From NCBI GenBank assembly GCA_014904985.1, contig MU129269.1, positions 1-18,554 on the forward strand: a stretch of 18,554 nucleotides of DNA, written 5' to 3'. The position numbers and the translations under genes were made by a program. Each line of letters starts with the position of its first letter. The stretch's first letter is position 1. The notes under the pieces are model-generated. The model was not told the origin of the DNA and made no database searches. It saw only the letters and a list, made by a program, of their open reading frames with translations. Origin of the DNA: Hydnum rufescens UP504. Its lineage: Eukaryota; Basidiomycota; Agaricomycetes; Cantharellales; Hydnaceae. Positions 1-10,725 of this stretch are shown piece after piece.

Positions 1-836
1 TACTACGACGTTAAGCTGGAAGATGCCCTCGGAGTCCAACCCCTCCCCCGCATAAACACAGATCCCCACGGCTTGGGGCTATTTCTCCCCCCGGACGAAT
101 TCCAGGAGCCCAGCAGAGACGCGAATCATGACTTCTCGTGAAGTCCAAGGGCAGGTGCTGGCTCGATAATAGAGCCCGCCTGGCCCAGACAGTCATCCAG
201 ACAGGGCTTGCGAGGAAGCTCCTCCGTGCTCCGGGCTTCGTCTATTGATTTGGAAGCGTCGCCAGCTGTTTGGCAAGACGTCCCTCTTGAGGATCCATGA
301 CCCCAAGAGAGCATCCCCATTACCCCAAATCCCAAGAATCACTTCAAGGTCCTTTCCCAGCGAATCTCCACTCTAGGGAAGGGTTAAAGAATACCCTCTG
401 GACCCTGTCAAAGCCGCAACCTCTGGGATCGAGTAGGGAGCCCGCAGGAGCATGGGAAATGGGAACGGTATTAGGCCAGACAGTCCAAAAATCGTCAAGC
501 TGGATCGCCCCAGCCTTAGGACCGACCCAACAAGCGCAGGGTCGTTTGCCACATGCCAGCTACCTCATAGCATGATTGAATGTGGTGGAGAACGCGAGGC
601 TACCTCCCGGCCAGGTGTGGAACCTCGTCACTGACATGCCTGCCCTACCTGCCCCCGGAGCCACCAGAGCCCATGACTATTATTTGGGCCTAATCAAAGT
701 GGCCCCAATGCCTCAGCTCAGCTTGCTCTTCACGAGTAACCCAACACAAGCCCCACTATCCAAACTAGGGAAAGCCCCGTCATTTCCCAAGCATCGAATG
801 GGAATATGCCTCCCCTGGGTCCTTCAAGGCGCATGA
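1..836 (+). pseudogene. Degenerate 5' region of the element, probable Gag N-terminus
   Basis: From base 1 a frame stays open to base 300 except for one TGA at 139-141, which would read on as a proline/serine-rich, low-complexity protein. After 300 the open stretches jump frame (297-575, 452-634, 576-836) and none carries a motif I recognise. The composition (P, S, R, Q rich) fits the disordered N-terminal part of Gag in long fungal gypsy elements. It could instead be 5' untranslated leader. Assignment rests on position directly upstream of recognisable Gag. Confidence 0.4.
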
Positions 837-861
837 GCCCCGAATCTCTCACGGGAGACCT

Positions 862-2200
862 ATGAGTCAAGGATCCACTGCCTCTCAACCCCACAGTTTG
901 AAGGGTAGTGGGAGTGGCCAGCCGGAAGGGGCAACGGTGAAGGCCCTAGTGGAGGTGGAGGTGGAGGTCCAAGCGGTGGAAATGGAGGCCCTGGTGGTGG
1001 AGGAGGCCCAGGATGAGGAAGCCAAGGGCCAGGATCCCCTCCTAGTGGAGGTCCCTCAGGCCCCCTGTTCCCATGGGTCTCCTGGCCCTCCTGGCCCGCC
1101 AGGCCCACCAGGTCCTCCCGGGCCCAAAGGACCGCTCTCCAATGCCCCGCCCTCTGGCATTGTGTGGGACAATAAGCTTAAATGGTCTACCATACCTGAA
1201 TGGGACGGAGTGCAATGAGACAGCAATTGACTGGCTGTATGAATGTAACGATCTCGCCAGTCTAGGCCCTACGTTGGAGGGCCAGTTGCCCATGATAGCA
1301 ACACGCTGTTTCAAAGGAGCAGTAGCAACTGCTTGGCAGGCGCACTCCGTGCCCATCAAACACTCAATTCTCCAGTCGTGGGACAACCTGCGTGAGTGGG
1401 TCTTACATCACTATCTAGGAGAGGTCTGGTACATGGCGCAGTGCCTCCAATACAACAAAGAGGTTTTCCGCAGCGCCGAGTACCCCGACAAATTACCTGT
1501 GGAGTACATACAATGGCGAATCCTCCTCTCCCCGCATTTTCTTGCGATTCACCCCCAATAGCCCCAAGGAAACGGCTTTGGTCATGAACAACACACCAAC
1601 TGAGTGGGATGTCATCCTGCGCTGGAGTGACCGACCCCGATAGAATTGGTCCTGATGTCGGCCAAACAATTTGAAGCCGCATTGATCACCCAGTGGAGAT
1701 CTTCGCAGGACTACCGACGTCGTCTAGGAGCAAGGAGCTCCAAGAGAGCCAATTTAGCCATGCAGGGCAACGACGAAGAAAGGGAGGAGGAGGATTCCCT
1801 GCACTCCCCCTTCGAGGATGATTCCGAGGGAGCCTTCTACTACTCCAGTGAGGAAGCAGAAGGAAATAGGGCTTCCTTGACAGCGTTTAACGTGGGAAAG
1901 CACCCGGCGGGCCGATCCTATCGCCCTCAGCGTCGTGTACCCCTCTTGAGCAAGACGGCGGATAACGTCGAAAAGACGTACCCATACCCTCGAGATGACT
2001 CTCTGGTCAACCATAACAAGCCCGGCCAGAAGTGTTTCGCCTGTGGGAGCAAGAAGCACTGGGTCTGGGAATGTAAACACTATGGAGCATATTCCAATTG
2101 TCTCGAGAGGAGAATGCTCAAAAAGGAACACCGGCGTTATGAGACGCCTAATTACAAAGCAGCATATTCAGCTGCCATAGATTCCAGCCAGGATTTTTAA
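862..2200 (+). pseudogene. gag: Gag (capsid/nucleocapsid) pseudogene
   Basis: Gag would build the retrotransposon particle and bind its RNA. The first piece (862-1218) has a collagen-like run of PGPPGPP repeats, then a segment ending in WSTIPEWDG that leads into the capsid fold. The frame then shifts by one near 1205 and continues (to about 1545) with a helical capsid-like region containing CNETAIDWLYECNDLASL. It shifts again (1548-1643, ending in a TAG at 1641) and once more into 1646-2200. That last piece is acidic in the middle and carries a zinc knuckle CX2CX4HX4C at 2033-2074, the nucleocapsid hallmark. Three frame changes make it non-functional. In another frame the 950-1020 stretch reads as GGGG/GGPGG, so the true Gag may use a glycine-rich linker there. 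Confidence 0.85.
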
Positions 2201-2211
2201 TTACGGGACAG

Positions 2212-3510
2212 ATGAACACAGCTCCGCCATCTAGTTCCCCTGTAACCTATCGGAAGCCCATGTATATAGAGACTCAAGAACACTTGTTGCATAATGTAAA
2301 CATAGCAACGAGTAATATACAGCTTCCCCCTCCCGTGAAATCCTTCCTGGATTCCCCAAGAAAACCTCCTGATAGACAGCGCCCCTGCGATCTGGGAGAA
2401 ACGAGTCAGCGATTCATAGCAGTGGCCACGGTGTTGAAGCCAGTTGAGAATGAGCCGCCAGAATCACCAAAGGCTCCAAATGACCTTCCAGTGAAGGTTA
2501 TTCGTTGCCTCAAGGCTAGAACCACACCCCCCGGGAAATCAGCTCTGGGCATTATGGTGCTTAGCATATACAGTGGCTACCTGGGGTCGCTCTCGAGTCC
2601 AGAAGTACAGCTACGACTAGATTCGGGCACTGACATCACGCTGATGTCAGAGGAATGCTATAAAGCCTTGGAATGTTGCCCAAAATTACAAAAGGGGATG
2701 AAGCTTAGCCTTTTTGAGCTCACCAACCAAGCAAAAATCCTAGGCTACGTGAACCTTCGAGTCTTCATGCCTATGATGGATGGTCGAATGCTAGAATTCC
2801 TTGAGGAAGCCTACGTGATACCAGGAATGAACATTCCGTGTTGCTAGGGGAGGACTTCCAGGTTAACTATGAGGTCTCCGTGCTGAGAACGGCACAAGAG
2901 ATGCACCTCTCGATCAGTCAGCCAGAGGAGTGATTCGACGTTCGTGCTCATTCGACCCCCATTGTGGCAAGAAATGTCCAAGTCTGGCCATGCCATCCCA
3001 AAGGGATCCGGAATCGTGCCGTGTACCTAGCCACTTCCAGGAACCCCAACAGGTGCCAAGAATATTGCCACACACCATGCCTGTTGCGAGCGGCAAAGGA
3101 CGTGAGGATCCGTCCTGGATGGGCCGCCAGGGTTCTGGTGGAAGGTCTAGTAGTGGGGCGCAAGGAATGGTTCATGGAGAGGGTTACGCTTCCCATGAGC
3201 AATGGGTGCTTCCTAGCAGCTCCGTCAGCACTGCTTAAGTCAGAGGAGCTCATAGTGCAGGTAGCCAATACGTCCCCCACCGCAGAATGGATTCGCAAGG
3301 GCGATGTACTGGGCATCCTACATGACCCAGAGCAGTACTTCGATAGGGCCAGGGATGACGGATGAACGCAGTGCTTGAAAGCCTATGCCCAGGTAGTGCA
3401 GAAGATCGCCCGAGGATCATTGGGGGGACAAGGATCTATCAGATCAAGCATCAGCGAAGTCACGAGCACTGGAGATCCCCCCAGGACCCGACAGTCCTGA
3501 TGAGCTTTGG
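2212..3510 (+). pseudogene. pol: Pol: retropepsin-like protease and protease-RT linker
   Basis: The first piece (2212-2847) carries the aspartic protease signature LDSGTDITLMS with the catalytic Asp at 2620-2622, followed by the usual hydrophobic strand-rich region. The enzyme would cut Gag-Pol. The frame breaks near 2840: the conserved segment LGEDFQ continues in the third frame, then a TGA interrupts it at 2931-2933. The linker resumes at 2964-3362, is interrupted by TGA at 3363-3365, and runs in frame to about 3497, where it shifts again just before the RT lead-in. The protease begins 12 bases after the Gag stop. Confidence is high for protease and moderate for the linker, which I call only by position. 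Confidence 0.85.
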
Positions 3511-3519
3511 GGCCCTAAA

Positions 3520-4569
3520 ATGTCAGAGCCCGCGGACCCAACTACATATGACTCAAGGAAACTCGAAGAACTCATAGATATCGCTCCAGATGCTCCTCCA
3601 GACATAAAAGCGAAGACTCTGGCTCTGATCAAAAAGCATATCCAGGCATTCGGGTTCGATGATCGCCTGGGGATGTTGGAAACGATCACCAAGATCCGCA
3701 TGAAGGAGGAGGCCCACCCTGTGTCCATGCCTATGTACGGGCTTCTCCAGCGAAAAGACAAGTGATCGACGAGCAGATGGACAAGTGGATCCGTCAGGAG
3801 GTGGTGGAACCTTCGAAAAGTCCCTGGGCTGCCCCTGTAGTTATAGCATATCGAAATGGGAAACCGAGATTCTGTGTAGACTACAGGAAACTCAATGCCA
3901 TGACTATACCCGATGAATTCCTGATCCCTCGACAAACGGAGATCCTGCAAGCCCTGTCAGGATCGCAGGTCTTGTCCGCCCTCAACGCACTGGCGGGATT
4001 CCACCAGATGACGATAGATGAGGAGGATAAAGAGAAAACAGCCTTCCGTTCTCACCGAGGGCTCTGGCAATTCAAACGAATGCCCTTCGGCCTTAGGAAT
4101 GGCCCCTCAATCTTTCAGAGGATGATGCAATCCATCCTCGCCCCATTTCTATGGATTTTCTCACTGGTGTACATAGATGACATCGTAGTATATTCAAAAT
4201 CATATGAGGAGCACCTGGAGCACCTCAACCAAGTCCTACAGGCATGTGCTGAAGCCAAACTAACCTTGGCTCCCAAGAAGTGCCACTTCATGTACACCTC
4301 TATCCTACTACTGGGGCAAAAGGTCTCCTGACTTGGGTTGTCGACCCACAAGGAAAAGATCAAGGCCATTACAGACCTAGCCTGCCCCCATAATAGAGCA
4401 ATGCTGCAAACGTTCCTGGGATGGCCGTTTACTTCTTGCACTTTATACCACACTACTCAGAGCGAGCAGCGCCATTATTTGAACTACTACAAAAAGGCAC
4501 AAGTTGGACTTGGGGGGCGGAGCAAGAACGAGCCTTTGAAGACGTCAAAGAAGGGCTGGTCTCAGCCCC
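3520..4569 (+). pseudogene. pol: Pol: reverse transcriptase domain
   Basis: RT copies the element RNA into DNA. Visible motifs include the N-terminal SPWAAPVV, the FCVDYRKLNAMT block, MPFGLRNGPSIFQ and the catalytic YIDD box (4170-4181), then the thumb/connection with LQTFLG. The first catalytic aspartate block, expected as L-D-x-L-x-G, reads LNALAG, with AAC (Asn) at 3984-3986, so a metal-binding residue is lost. The frame is broken near 3762, by TGA at 4329-4331, near 4420 (within FLG-MAVYF) and near 4570. The Asp-to-Asn change fits a G-to-A change at a CpG. Confidence 0.95.
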
Positions 4570-5120
4570 ATGCTCGGTCACTCGATTCCAGCTAGGCCGT
4601 ACCGTATATATTCCGATGCATCGGACGTAGCCATAGGGGCCAGTCTACAACAAATCCAGCCAATAGCTATGAGAAATCTGAAGGGTACGAAAATATACGA
4701 TAAGATCCTGGCTGCTCATGCAAAAGGCGAGCCTGTCCCAAAAATAGCTCATCAAGCCTCGAAGAATACAAACGACGTGCCCGACCCCAGCCCCTGGGCC
4801 GAGAATATGGAAGACACAATAGTGCATGTAGAACGAGTAATCGCCTACTGGAGTAGGTCCCTCAAGTCTGCCGAACGAAACTATTCAGCAACGGAGAGAG
4901 AAGCCCTAGGGTTAAGGAAGCGCTAGTGCGTTTCCAACCCTTCATCGAAGGCAAGAAAAACATTGTGATTACGGATCACGCAGCCCTACAATGGGCCAGG
5001 ATGTACGAAAACGCCAACAGACGTCTCGCAGCGTGGGGGGCAGTATTTGCGGCATATCCAGGCCTGGATATAGTACACAGAGTGGGCATTGTTCACTCCA
5101 ACATCGACCCCCTCTCAAGG
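4570..5120 (+). pseudogene. pol: Pol: RNase H domain
   Basis: RNase H removes the RNA strand during reverse transcription. Seen in order: IYSDASD (first catalytic Asp), a long lysine-rich insert of about 60 residues, YWSRSLKSAERNYSATEREA (catalytic Glu in the last block), VITDHAALQW (third Asp) and HSNIDPLSRL (fourth Asp). All four acidic positions survive, but the frame breaks near 4920 between the second and third blocks. The insert between the first two blocks is longer than in the Ty3-type enzyme and may be lineage specific. Confidence 0.9.
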
Positions 5121-6697
5121 CTACGACAGGTTCTGCTGCATCAATCGCCTGTGGAAGATATCTCCCCCTCCCTGCCAACTCAGCTCCCAATGCAACCGAT
5201 GTATGCATGGGAAGACATAGTAGAGAGGAAGCCCGCCGAGCGAGTGGCATTCCTTTCCACCCAAGCGCAGAGCAAGAAGCAAGGTCTCCAAGAGGAAGGG
5301 AAGGCTACTGCCGGCGCAACAGATGAGATAGAGTTGGCTGCGCAGCGAAGAGCCAGAACAACGAACCCCCCGGGCCGAGAACATGCGCCACGAACGCTGG
5401 ACATCGAGATCAGCCCCCAAAGAATAGAAGCCTTCATTCAAGGATACCAAGCGGACCCCAGCTTCCGGCAACCATGGAGTGAAGCGGCAGAAGACGAATC
5501 GGAGCTCTTGGCAGCTCAGAGATTTTATAAGTCCAGAGAAGGACTTCTGATCTTCCGAGATGCAGACTGGGTAGCCCGACTATGCATGCCGAAGTCAGAA
5601 ATATGCAGGATACTCAAGGAATCACATGAGTCACCCTGGGAAACCACCCACGCAGGATCCTCAAGGCTATTTCACAAGCTCGCCGCATGATTCTATTGGC
5701 CCAAGATGTGGGCGGATGTAGTCGACTACACTAAGACATGTGACGTCTGCCAGAAGATTAAATCGGACAAACGAGGACTGATGGGAAAGCTATGTCCCCA
5801 CACCATCCCACTACTCCCATTCGAAGTAGTGACCCTAGACCTCATTACGGGCCTCCTGAAGTCAGAGGGGCATGACACGGTGCTAGTGATAGTGGACAAG
5901 CTCACCAAATTTGTCCAATACGTCCCCACCTCCTCGAGCTTAAAGCAGGAGGGCTTCGCCAGGATGTTCATCCAGCATGTCATCCTGAAATACGGTCTCC
6001 TGAGGCAGATGATCGCGGACCGGGACACCAGGTGGTCCCGATCCTTTTGGGTGTCAGTTGCCAAACACCTTGAGCTGGATCTACTCCTCTCGACATCCCA
6101 TCACCCACAGATGGATGGACAAACGGAAAAGGCAACGACACGCTCGAAGTGGCGCTACGCACTTACACAGCTGGGAATCGCAGTTCCTGGGCCCAGTGGC
6201 TACAAACACTCGCGATGGCCCACAACTCAATGCCTCATTCCTCCACCGGTTATTCACCCTTCTTCCTTTTACACGGGTACTCCCCCAAGACTAAGGCAAC
6301 TGCTATGGACCCAATAGGAAGGGGCATTGAACGGACAGAGCTGGACAATGCAGCCGCCTCTTCATTCGTAGGTGAGATGGAAGCCCATTGCTCACTAGCC
6401 CGGGATGCCCTAGCAAGAGCCCAAGCCAGGCAAGCGAAAGCCTATAATTTGCGAAGGCGCGACAAAGAATTTGAGGAAGGGGATGAGGTTCTAGTGAACC
6501 CCCACTCCCTCGAGCTGGTCGACATGCAAGGCATGGGGAGGAAGCTAGTCCAACGACGCATTGGGCCATTTCAGATCTCAGAAAAGATAAATCCCGTAGT
6601 CTACCGTGTGAATATACCCCCCGAATATAAGATGCACCCGATCATAAATATACAGCATCTGGTAAAATACCACCATGACGAGAAAGATGATGAATGA
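5121..6697 (+). pseudogene. pol: Pol: integrase with GPF-type C-terminal module
   Basis: Integrase joins element DNA to the chromosome. The HHCC zinc-binding domain is visible as HESPWETTH followed by CDVC, but a TGA at 5688-5690 sits between the two halves. The catalytic core starts near 5706 with VTLDLITGL (Asp at 5838-5840), continues with ADRDTRW (Asp 6018-6020) and ends with DGQTE (Glu 6126-6128), so the DDE triad is present. The frame shifts near 6147. The C-terminal part (6149-6697) has the conserved STGYSPFFLLHGY, a lysine/arginine-rich linker and a GPF module (RRIGPFQISEKINPVVYRV), which often precedes a chromodomain. Confidence 0.93.
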
Positions 6698-6943
6698 GCC
6701 AGGCTCCCTGAGCTAAGGGAACTGGTGAAGGAAGAAGAATACGAAGTAGAGAAAATTGTAGGACACCGCTACAATTGGTCGAGGAGAAGGAGGGAGTACC
6801 TAGTGAGGTGGAAAGGGTACGGGCCTGAGCACGACACGTTCAAGCCTGAGCTGGGGCTACGGAACGCCTTTTCTTGCCTCAGGGAGTACCACAGGACCCT
6901 GGAAGAACGTGGCAGTGAAAATGAGGACTCCATGAGGCCATAG
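6698..6943 (+). pseudogene. pol: Pol: C-terminal chromodomain
   Basis: This stays in the same frame as the integrase C-terminus but is cut off from it by TGA at 6695-6697. The domain reads EYEVEKIVGHR, then YLVRWKGYGPEHDTFKPE, then a helix with FSCLREYHRTL. Chromodomains of chromoviruses target integration to methylated-histone chromatin. The aromatic cage Tyr of EYEVEK and the Trp of RWKG are present, while the third usual Trp (T-W-E/x-P) is Phe here. Pol appears to end at the TAG at 6941-6943, its natural stop. Confidence 0.92.
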
Positions 6944-7068
6944 TAGAGTCCCCCACTTATACATTCCTCCCAGCACTCGTGGATTCCCTCTTTTCTCTCT
7001 TTTCTCTCTCTCTTCCCCTTCTTCTCTCCTCAACCTCAGTCTCAACCTCCACTTCGATCTCAACCCTG
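6944..7068 (+). promoter_or_regulatory. Pyrimidine tract between pol and the extra ORF
   Basis: About 50 bases of almost pure C/T (6986-7030) are followed by CTCAACCTCAG ending at 7039, then the ATG of the extra ORF at 7069. This resembles a splice acceptor (branch-like CTCAAC, pyrimidine tract, CAG) and would allow a spliced subgenomic mRNA for the downstream ORF, as retroviral env uses. This is inference from sequence only. A matching donor would lie upstream, perhaps outside the window. Confidence 0.35.
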
Positions 7069-9678
7069 ATGCAGCAACCGGGAACTCGCAGACATAGGGG
7101 TATCAGACATGGGCGCCGCTATGCGATGCCTGGAGATAATATGGGTCCTATGGACCTCCACTACGCCCAGTACAGGGACGAGGAGGACAACCCCGAATGT
7201 CGTCCCGCTGAATATCTCTCGACCCAACGGTGTGCCCGCTTCTTCGTATACCATCTCACTGCCTTGAACCTCACCGGGCCTACCCTCGCGTTCAGGGATT
7301 GCCCCCGTTCGCGAGCGACCCTTATGGCTACCGATGGGAGCATCTAGACGAGTGGGGACGGCTAGGGAAGTTCAAATGGACATACCAAACTCAGCTGCTT
7401 CCTAAAGTCTATGCCTTCCCCCTGCATCGGGCCTTTATCCCCCTCGACATCCCACAGTTCAACTTCGATCCGCGTATCCATCTCCTACAGTCATGAGGAC
7501 TGAACCCCAACCTGCGTTCCCTCTCACTAAAATTCCTCAAAGAGGTTCAGGCAGCTGGAGAGACGATGCTGCGGTGCATAAGATGGATAGACCAAGTGAT
7601 GGCCTGCTTCCACATCATCCTGCCATCCAGCTACGACCAGGACTGGCACTTTGGGCCATCCTGGCAGTACCTCCTCCAGCAAGGAACGACCCCAGCCCCC
7701 ACATGGAAAGCAGCCCATGTCGCACAGGAGCTCAGGAGGCGCGTACTCAATGCTACCGGATTTGTGACTCTTGCCTTCCAGGTCATTCTCTACCTACTCT
7801 GCTTCAGGGAACGATTCCGACCCCCACGCTTCAGGACTACAACGCGCCTTACAGGCCTGATCATCTCCACCCACAACTGTCATTCCATCCTCATTGGAAG
7901 GGGACTTGCAGAATTGGGGGGCCCCTGTGTGGTCAATGGCTATAGAAAATGAAACCCCTAACCTCGAACTTTACCCCTGCGGCACTACGCAGTACTTGCC
8001 CCTATGGACTGATGCAGAGAAGGAAATCAAGGCCAGGCATCCCCATCGGGACTTACAGGATGCCTATGCGCAAAAATTGATCCGTGAGTCCTTTGAGAAA
8101 CGTCTGACGGACTTGGGATGCCAATGACTCGTGAATCCGCCGGAGGAAATATGGGTGATGGAGAAGGGGCACCTGCAGGACACGAAGACGACCGGCCCTT
8201 ACTACCGTCATCATCCTTCCTATTTCCGTGCACCTCAAGGTCCCCCCAAGGAGAACTATCTGGAGGGCCTTGTGCGCTGGCTATCGCACACCCACGAAGG
8301 AGGCTACTTGCCCATCCTGAACGAGCTGCAAGAATGTCTGGGCCCGGAGACATTGTCACTGACCAAATGGGCTGAACACGAAGATGCTATCCCTCCCCCT
8401 TCACTGCTATCCCAAAACTACCCAATATGTCAGGAATGGGCGGAATGTAGAGGATTTGAATGGCACCAGCCTGAATCGCTCCCCGAACCGCAGTTGCGAT
8501 ACAAGCTAGCGGCACGGTTAATCGATCCGGCCCTATGGTCCTATGGCGCCCCCCCCACACTACTCCCTCGCATCAAAGACTACAATCCGTACGTCGCAGC
8601 AGCCTCAGGGTCCCTACGACGACCACGCCCCAAATCACCACCAGAGCGATGCATTAGGCCCTGTGCGAACATTGTCGTCTATCTGGAAGAGGAACTGGCG
8701 CCCTATGAGGACGACGAACAGTCCTCCGCCCCCGACTTCACCTTGCCTGAGGATGCCAATCTCCCAACACAGGACTCTTCAGGGACGGTGACCGAACCCG
8801 CCAAAGAAGAGGACCCAGATGACGTCTGGGGACCACTTGATACACGAACAGACCAATTCCCAGTGGAATTCTACCCGTTTGTGTACTGAAGCCTGAAGGA
8901 CGCTTAGAGGAGGAACTACTCAAACGATATGGCTCAGGGGTTAAGCAATGGCTCTATGAGGAGCCCCATCTCACTCTTGTCTTCACGGAAAGAGATTGCG
9001 CGCGTAGAGCATTGGAAAGTCAAAAATTAGCTGCCAAGTTCTATCCCTCCGAGCCCTCAGCGCAAGCGCGGCGATACGATGAAAGCCTCTACCGCCCCTG
9101 GAGCCCTGAAGTCTCAGAACAAGTACTCGAGGTACTATCTGCAAGGATCCATGAGAGACTGGAGCTCTGCCCACCCCCTCAACCTATCCTGGTAAAAGGC
9201 AGCCCTTCACGACCCCCGGGCACGAACTTCAAATCTGCCGATCTACTTAAGCTTTTCCACCCCAATGGCCCCCCCACAGGTTCAAGGGCTATCTCAGAGT
9301 TTAATGTCCAGGTACCTTCTCACCCTGAAGGAGATCCTGATGCTCTTCGCCAGATGAATCGAGTATCTATGCCTACCCACGGCTTTCAACGCCAAGGAAA
9401 TACTCGAGGCCATGCAAAAATTGGATTCGCTACTCAGGAGGCACCTATCCTACCAGGACCCCATTAAGTTCAACGTCCAGATACCTTTCAGGGGCCACCA
9501 CTGGACCACGCTCGAATGGCTTGCCCGAGCTACCCCTGAAGTTGATCCCACTTCTCTTACCGCTCGTGGCACTTACACGGGCAAGCAATTCCGGTGGAAT
9601 GGATGGTTCGAGTGTTACGAGATCATGCTGGAGGATCTAGATCTCGAGGACATGGGCGTCCTCCCAATAGAATCCTGA
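7069..9678 (+). pseudogene. Extra ORF in env position, function unknown
   Basis: An ATG at 7069 opens a frame that can be followed, with shifts, for about 870 codons to the TGA at 9676-9678, just before the LTR. Pieces are 7069-7300, 7300-7952 (TGA at 7494), 7894-8880 (TGA at 8125), 8883-about 9290, and 9290-9678 (TGA at 9355). I recognise no domain. Notable parts are a Trp/Tyr/Phe-rich start, a hydrophobic stretch GFVTLAFQVILYLLCF (about 7760-7807) that could be a membrane segment or a buried helix, and an acidic, proline-rich part at 8640-8860. The regular pattern of frame breaks and CGA-like TGA codons matches pol, so it once coded for protein. No signal peptide is evident, so calling it an envelope would go too far. 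Confidence 0.75.
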
Positions 9679-9685
9679 TGCCGCG

Positions 9686-9696
9686 CTGGGGGGCAC
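9686..9696 (+). promoter_or_regulatory. Polypurine-like tract before the 3' LTR
   Basis: The run GGGGGG followed by CAC sits directly before the TGTAATA that starts the putative LTR. A purine run here is where plus-strand DNA synthesis is primed in LTR elements. Confidence 0.5.
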
Positions 9697-10274
9697 TGTA
9701 ATATAGGGCCATTCTACATAGAGTATGTACAAGTCCTGTCCCCTCTAGTACCTTATGTAATAGTGCGGCTGCGAGGATTCTAAGTCCCGGTCACGCCGGA
9801 ATCAAAACACACTCTTTTGCCTGGACTTCGTAGCCTCTGCTCGAACCGTGAAACTAACGTAGCCACACAACGACTACACACCCAAGTCGCACAATGAAGC
9901 AACCACATCAAGACCTGCGATCCGTCGCCACAGAGCACGGGGCAGAGACGGATAAGGGAGTCACGTATGAGCGCGACTCAGTTAGGTAAGTATGCTACTC
10001 TAGTGTACTCGCTCACTACCCCTCTCTCATAGATAGTAGCTGAGCCCTTTGGCCAGCTACTACCATCTCCCCATTCCCATTCCCTCCTCTCCTCTCGCTT
10101 CTCCCCCATCCGAAGCGAAGCCAGTGCTTAGCTTCGTTCATGGCCCTCCCGCTCGAAGCCAGTGCTTAGAGCGGTTGGACTACTTTCCTCCTTCTGTTCA
10201 CAGGTCCATTGAATCCGCCTTGTCTAATGACGACAAATACCGCGGTCCCTCGAAGTCAAGGACCACGTTATTAC
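9697..10274 (+). repeat. Putative 3' LTR of the chromovirus
   Basis: It starts TGTAAT straight after the polypurine tract and the end of the extra ORF, and ends ATTACA at 10269-10274, giving a 6-bp inverted end of the TG...CA type. Inside are a 16-bp direct repeat (CGAAGCCAGTGCTTAG at 10116 and 10154) and a small hairpin (TAGTAGCTG 10034 / CAGCTACTA 10054). The start is well supported. The end is inferred from the inverted match and from where the neighbouring minus-strand integrase begins. The second LTR is not in the window to compare. Confidence 0.65.
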
Positions 10275-10725
10275 AGGAGGTGGTTGGGTGCGATTGGGGA
10301 AGGGATCGGGGTGAACAGGCTCAAGTAGTCGCACATGGAAGACGTTGTGGATTTGATTCATGGTGCAAGGGAGGCCAAGGTGATATGCATGTGTTGAAAC
10401 TTTCTTGGTGACTGGGAAGGGGCCGAGTTTCTTGTGGTCCAGTTTCTTTGATGGTCGCTTTGTTTTGATATTGCGTGTGTCGAGCCATACTTGATCGCCG
10501 ATGTTGAGGGTGGGGAAAGGAGGTTGCGATCCAGCTACTTGCTGTTCATTTTGTTGTTGTGTGATCGCGAGTTGGTCGCAAACGTAATTGTGGACATTGT
10601 GAAGGTTGAGTGCGGCTTGGTTGGCCTCGGTCGAAGGCACTGCTTCGATATTGATCTCGAGGTTGGGGTGAAAGCCTTTATTCATGAAGAAGGGTGTCAC
10701 GTTCGTCGCGGTATAGAAGAAGGAT
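10275..10725 (-). pseudogene. pol: Fragment of a second gypsy integrase C-terminus
   Basis: Read on the minus strand from about 10725, it gives TPFFMNKGFHP, a helical linker (LHNVHNYVCDQLAITQQQNE), GDQVWLDTRNIKTKRPSKKL, a GPF-type module (KLGPFPVTKKV) and FHVRLLEPVHPD ending in PPP. This is the end of a chromovirus integrase of a lineage distinct from the element at 1-10274. The fragment stops at the LTR boundary, where the chromodomain should begin, and its core catalytic part is missing on the other side (beyond 10725). The likeliest reading is a decayed copy into which the first element inserted. Confidence 0.88.

Larger units (their letters stand above)
1..10274 (+). mobile_element. Decayed Ty3/gypsy chromovirus, 5' end outside window
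   Basis: Seen: on the + strand, in order, are a Gag with CCHC knuckle, DSG protease, RT with YIDD, RNase H, HHCC/DDE integrase, chromodomain, an extra ORF and an LTR-like end. This order (RT-RNase H-IN plus chromodomain) defines chromoviruses of the Ty3/gypsy (Metaviridae) group, which copy themselves through RNA and a cytoplasmic particle. The whole internal region is broken by about a dozen frame changes and at least nine in-frame TGA codons, so the copy cannot encode working proteins. No 5' LTR is found, so the element starts before base 1. The extra ORF adds about 2.6 kb, making the element unusually long. Agaricomycete origin is inferred from the protein style, not from a search. Confidence 0.93.

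Noticed and set aside
862..1218. Collagen-like PGPP run as a host collagen-type gene
   Set aside because: It lies inside Gag, directly before capsid and zinc-knuckle sequence.
7760..7810. Calling the extra retroelement ORF an envelope glycoprotein
   Set aside because: There is one hydrophobic stretch only, with no signal peptide, cleavage site or fusion-peptide pattern visible.
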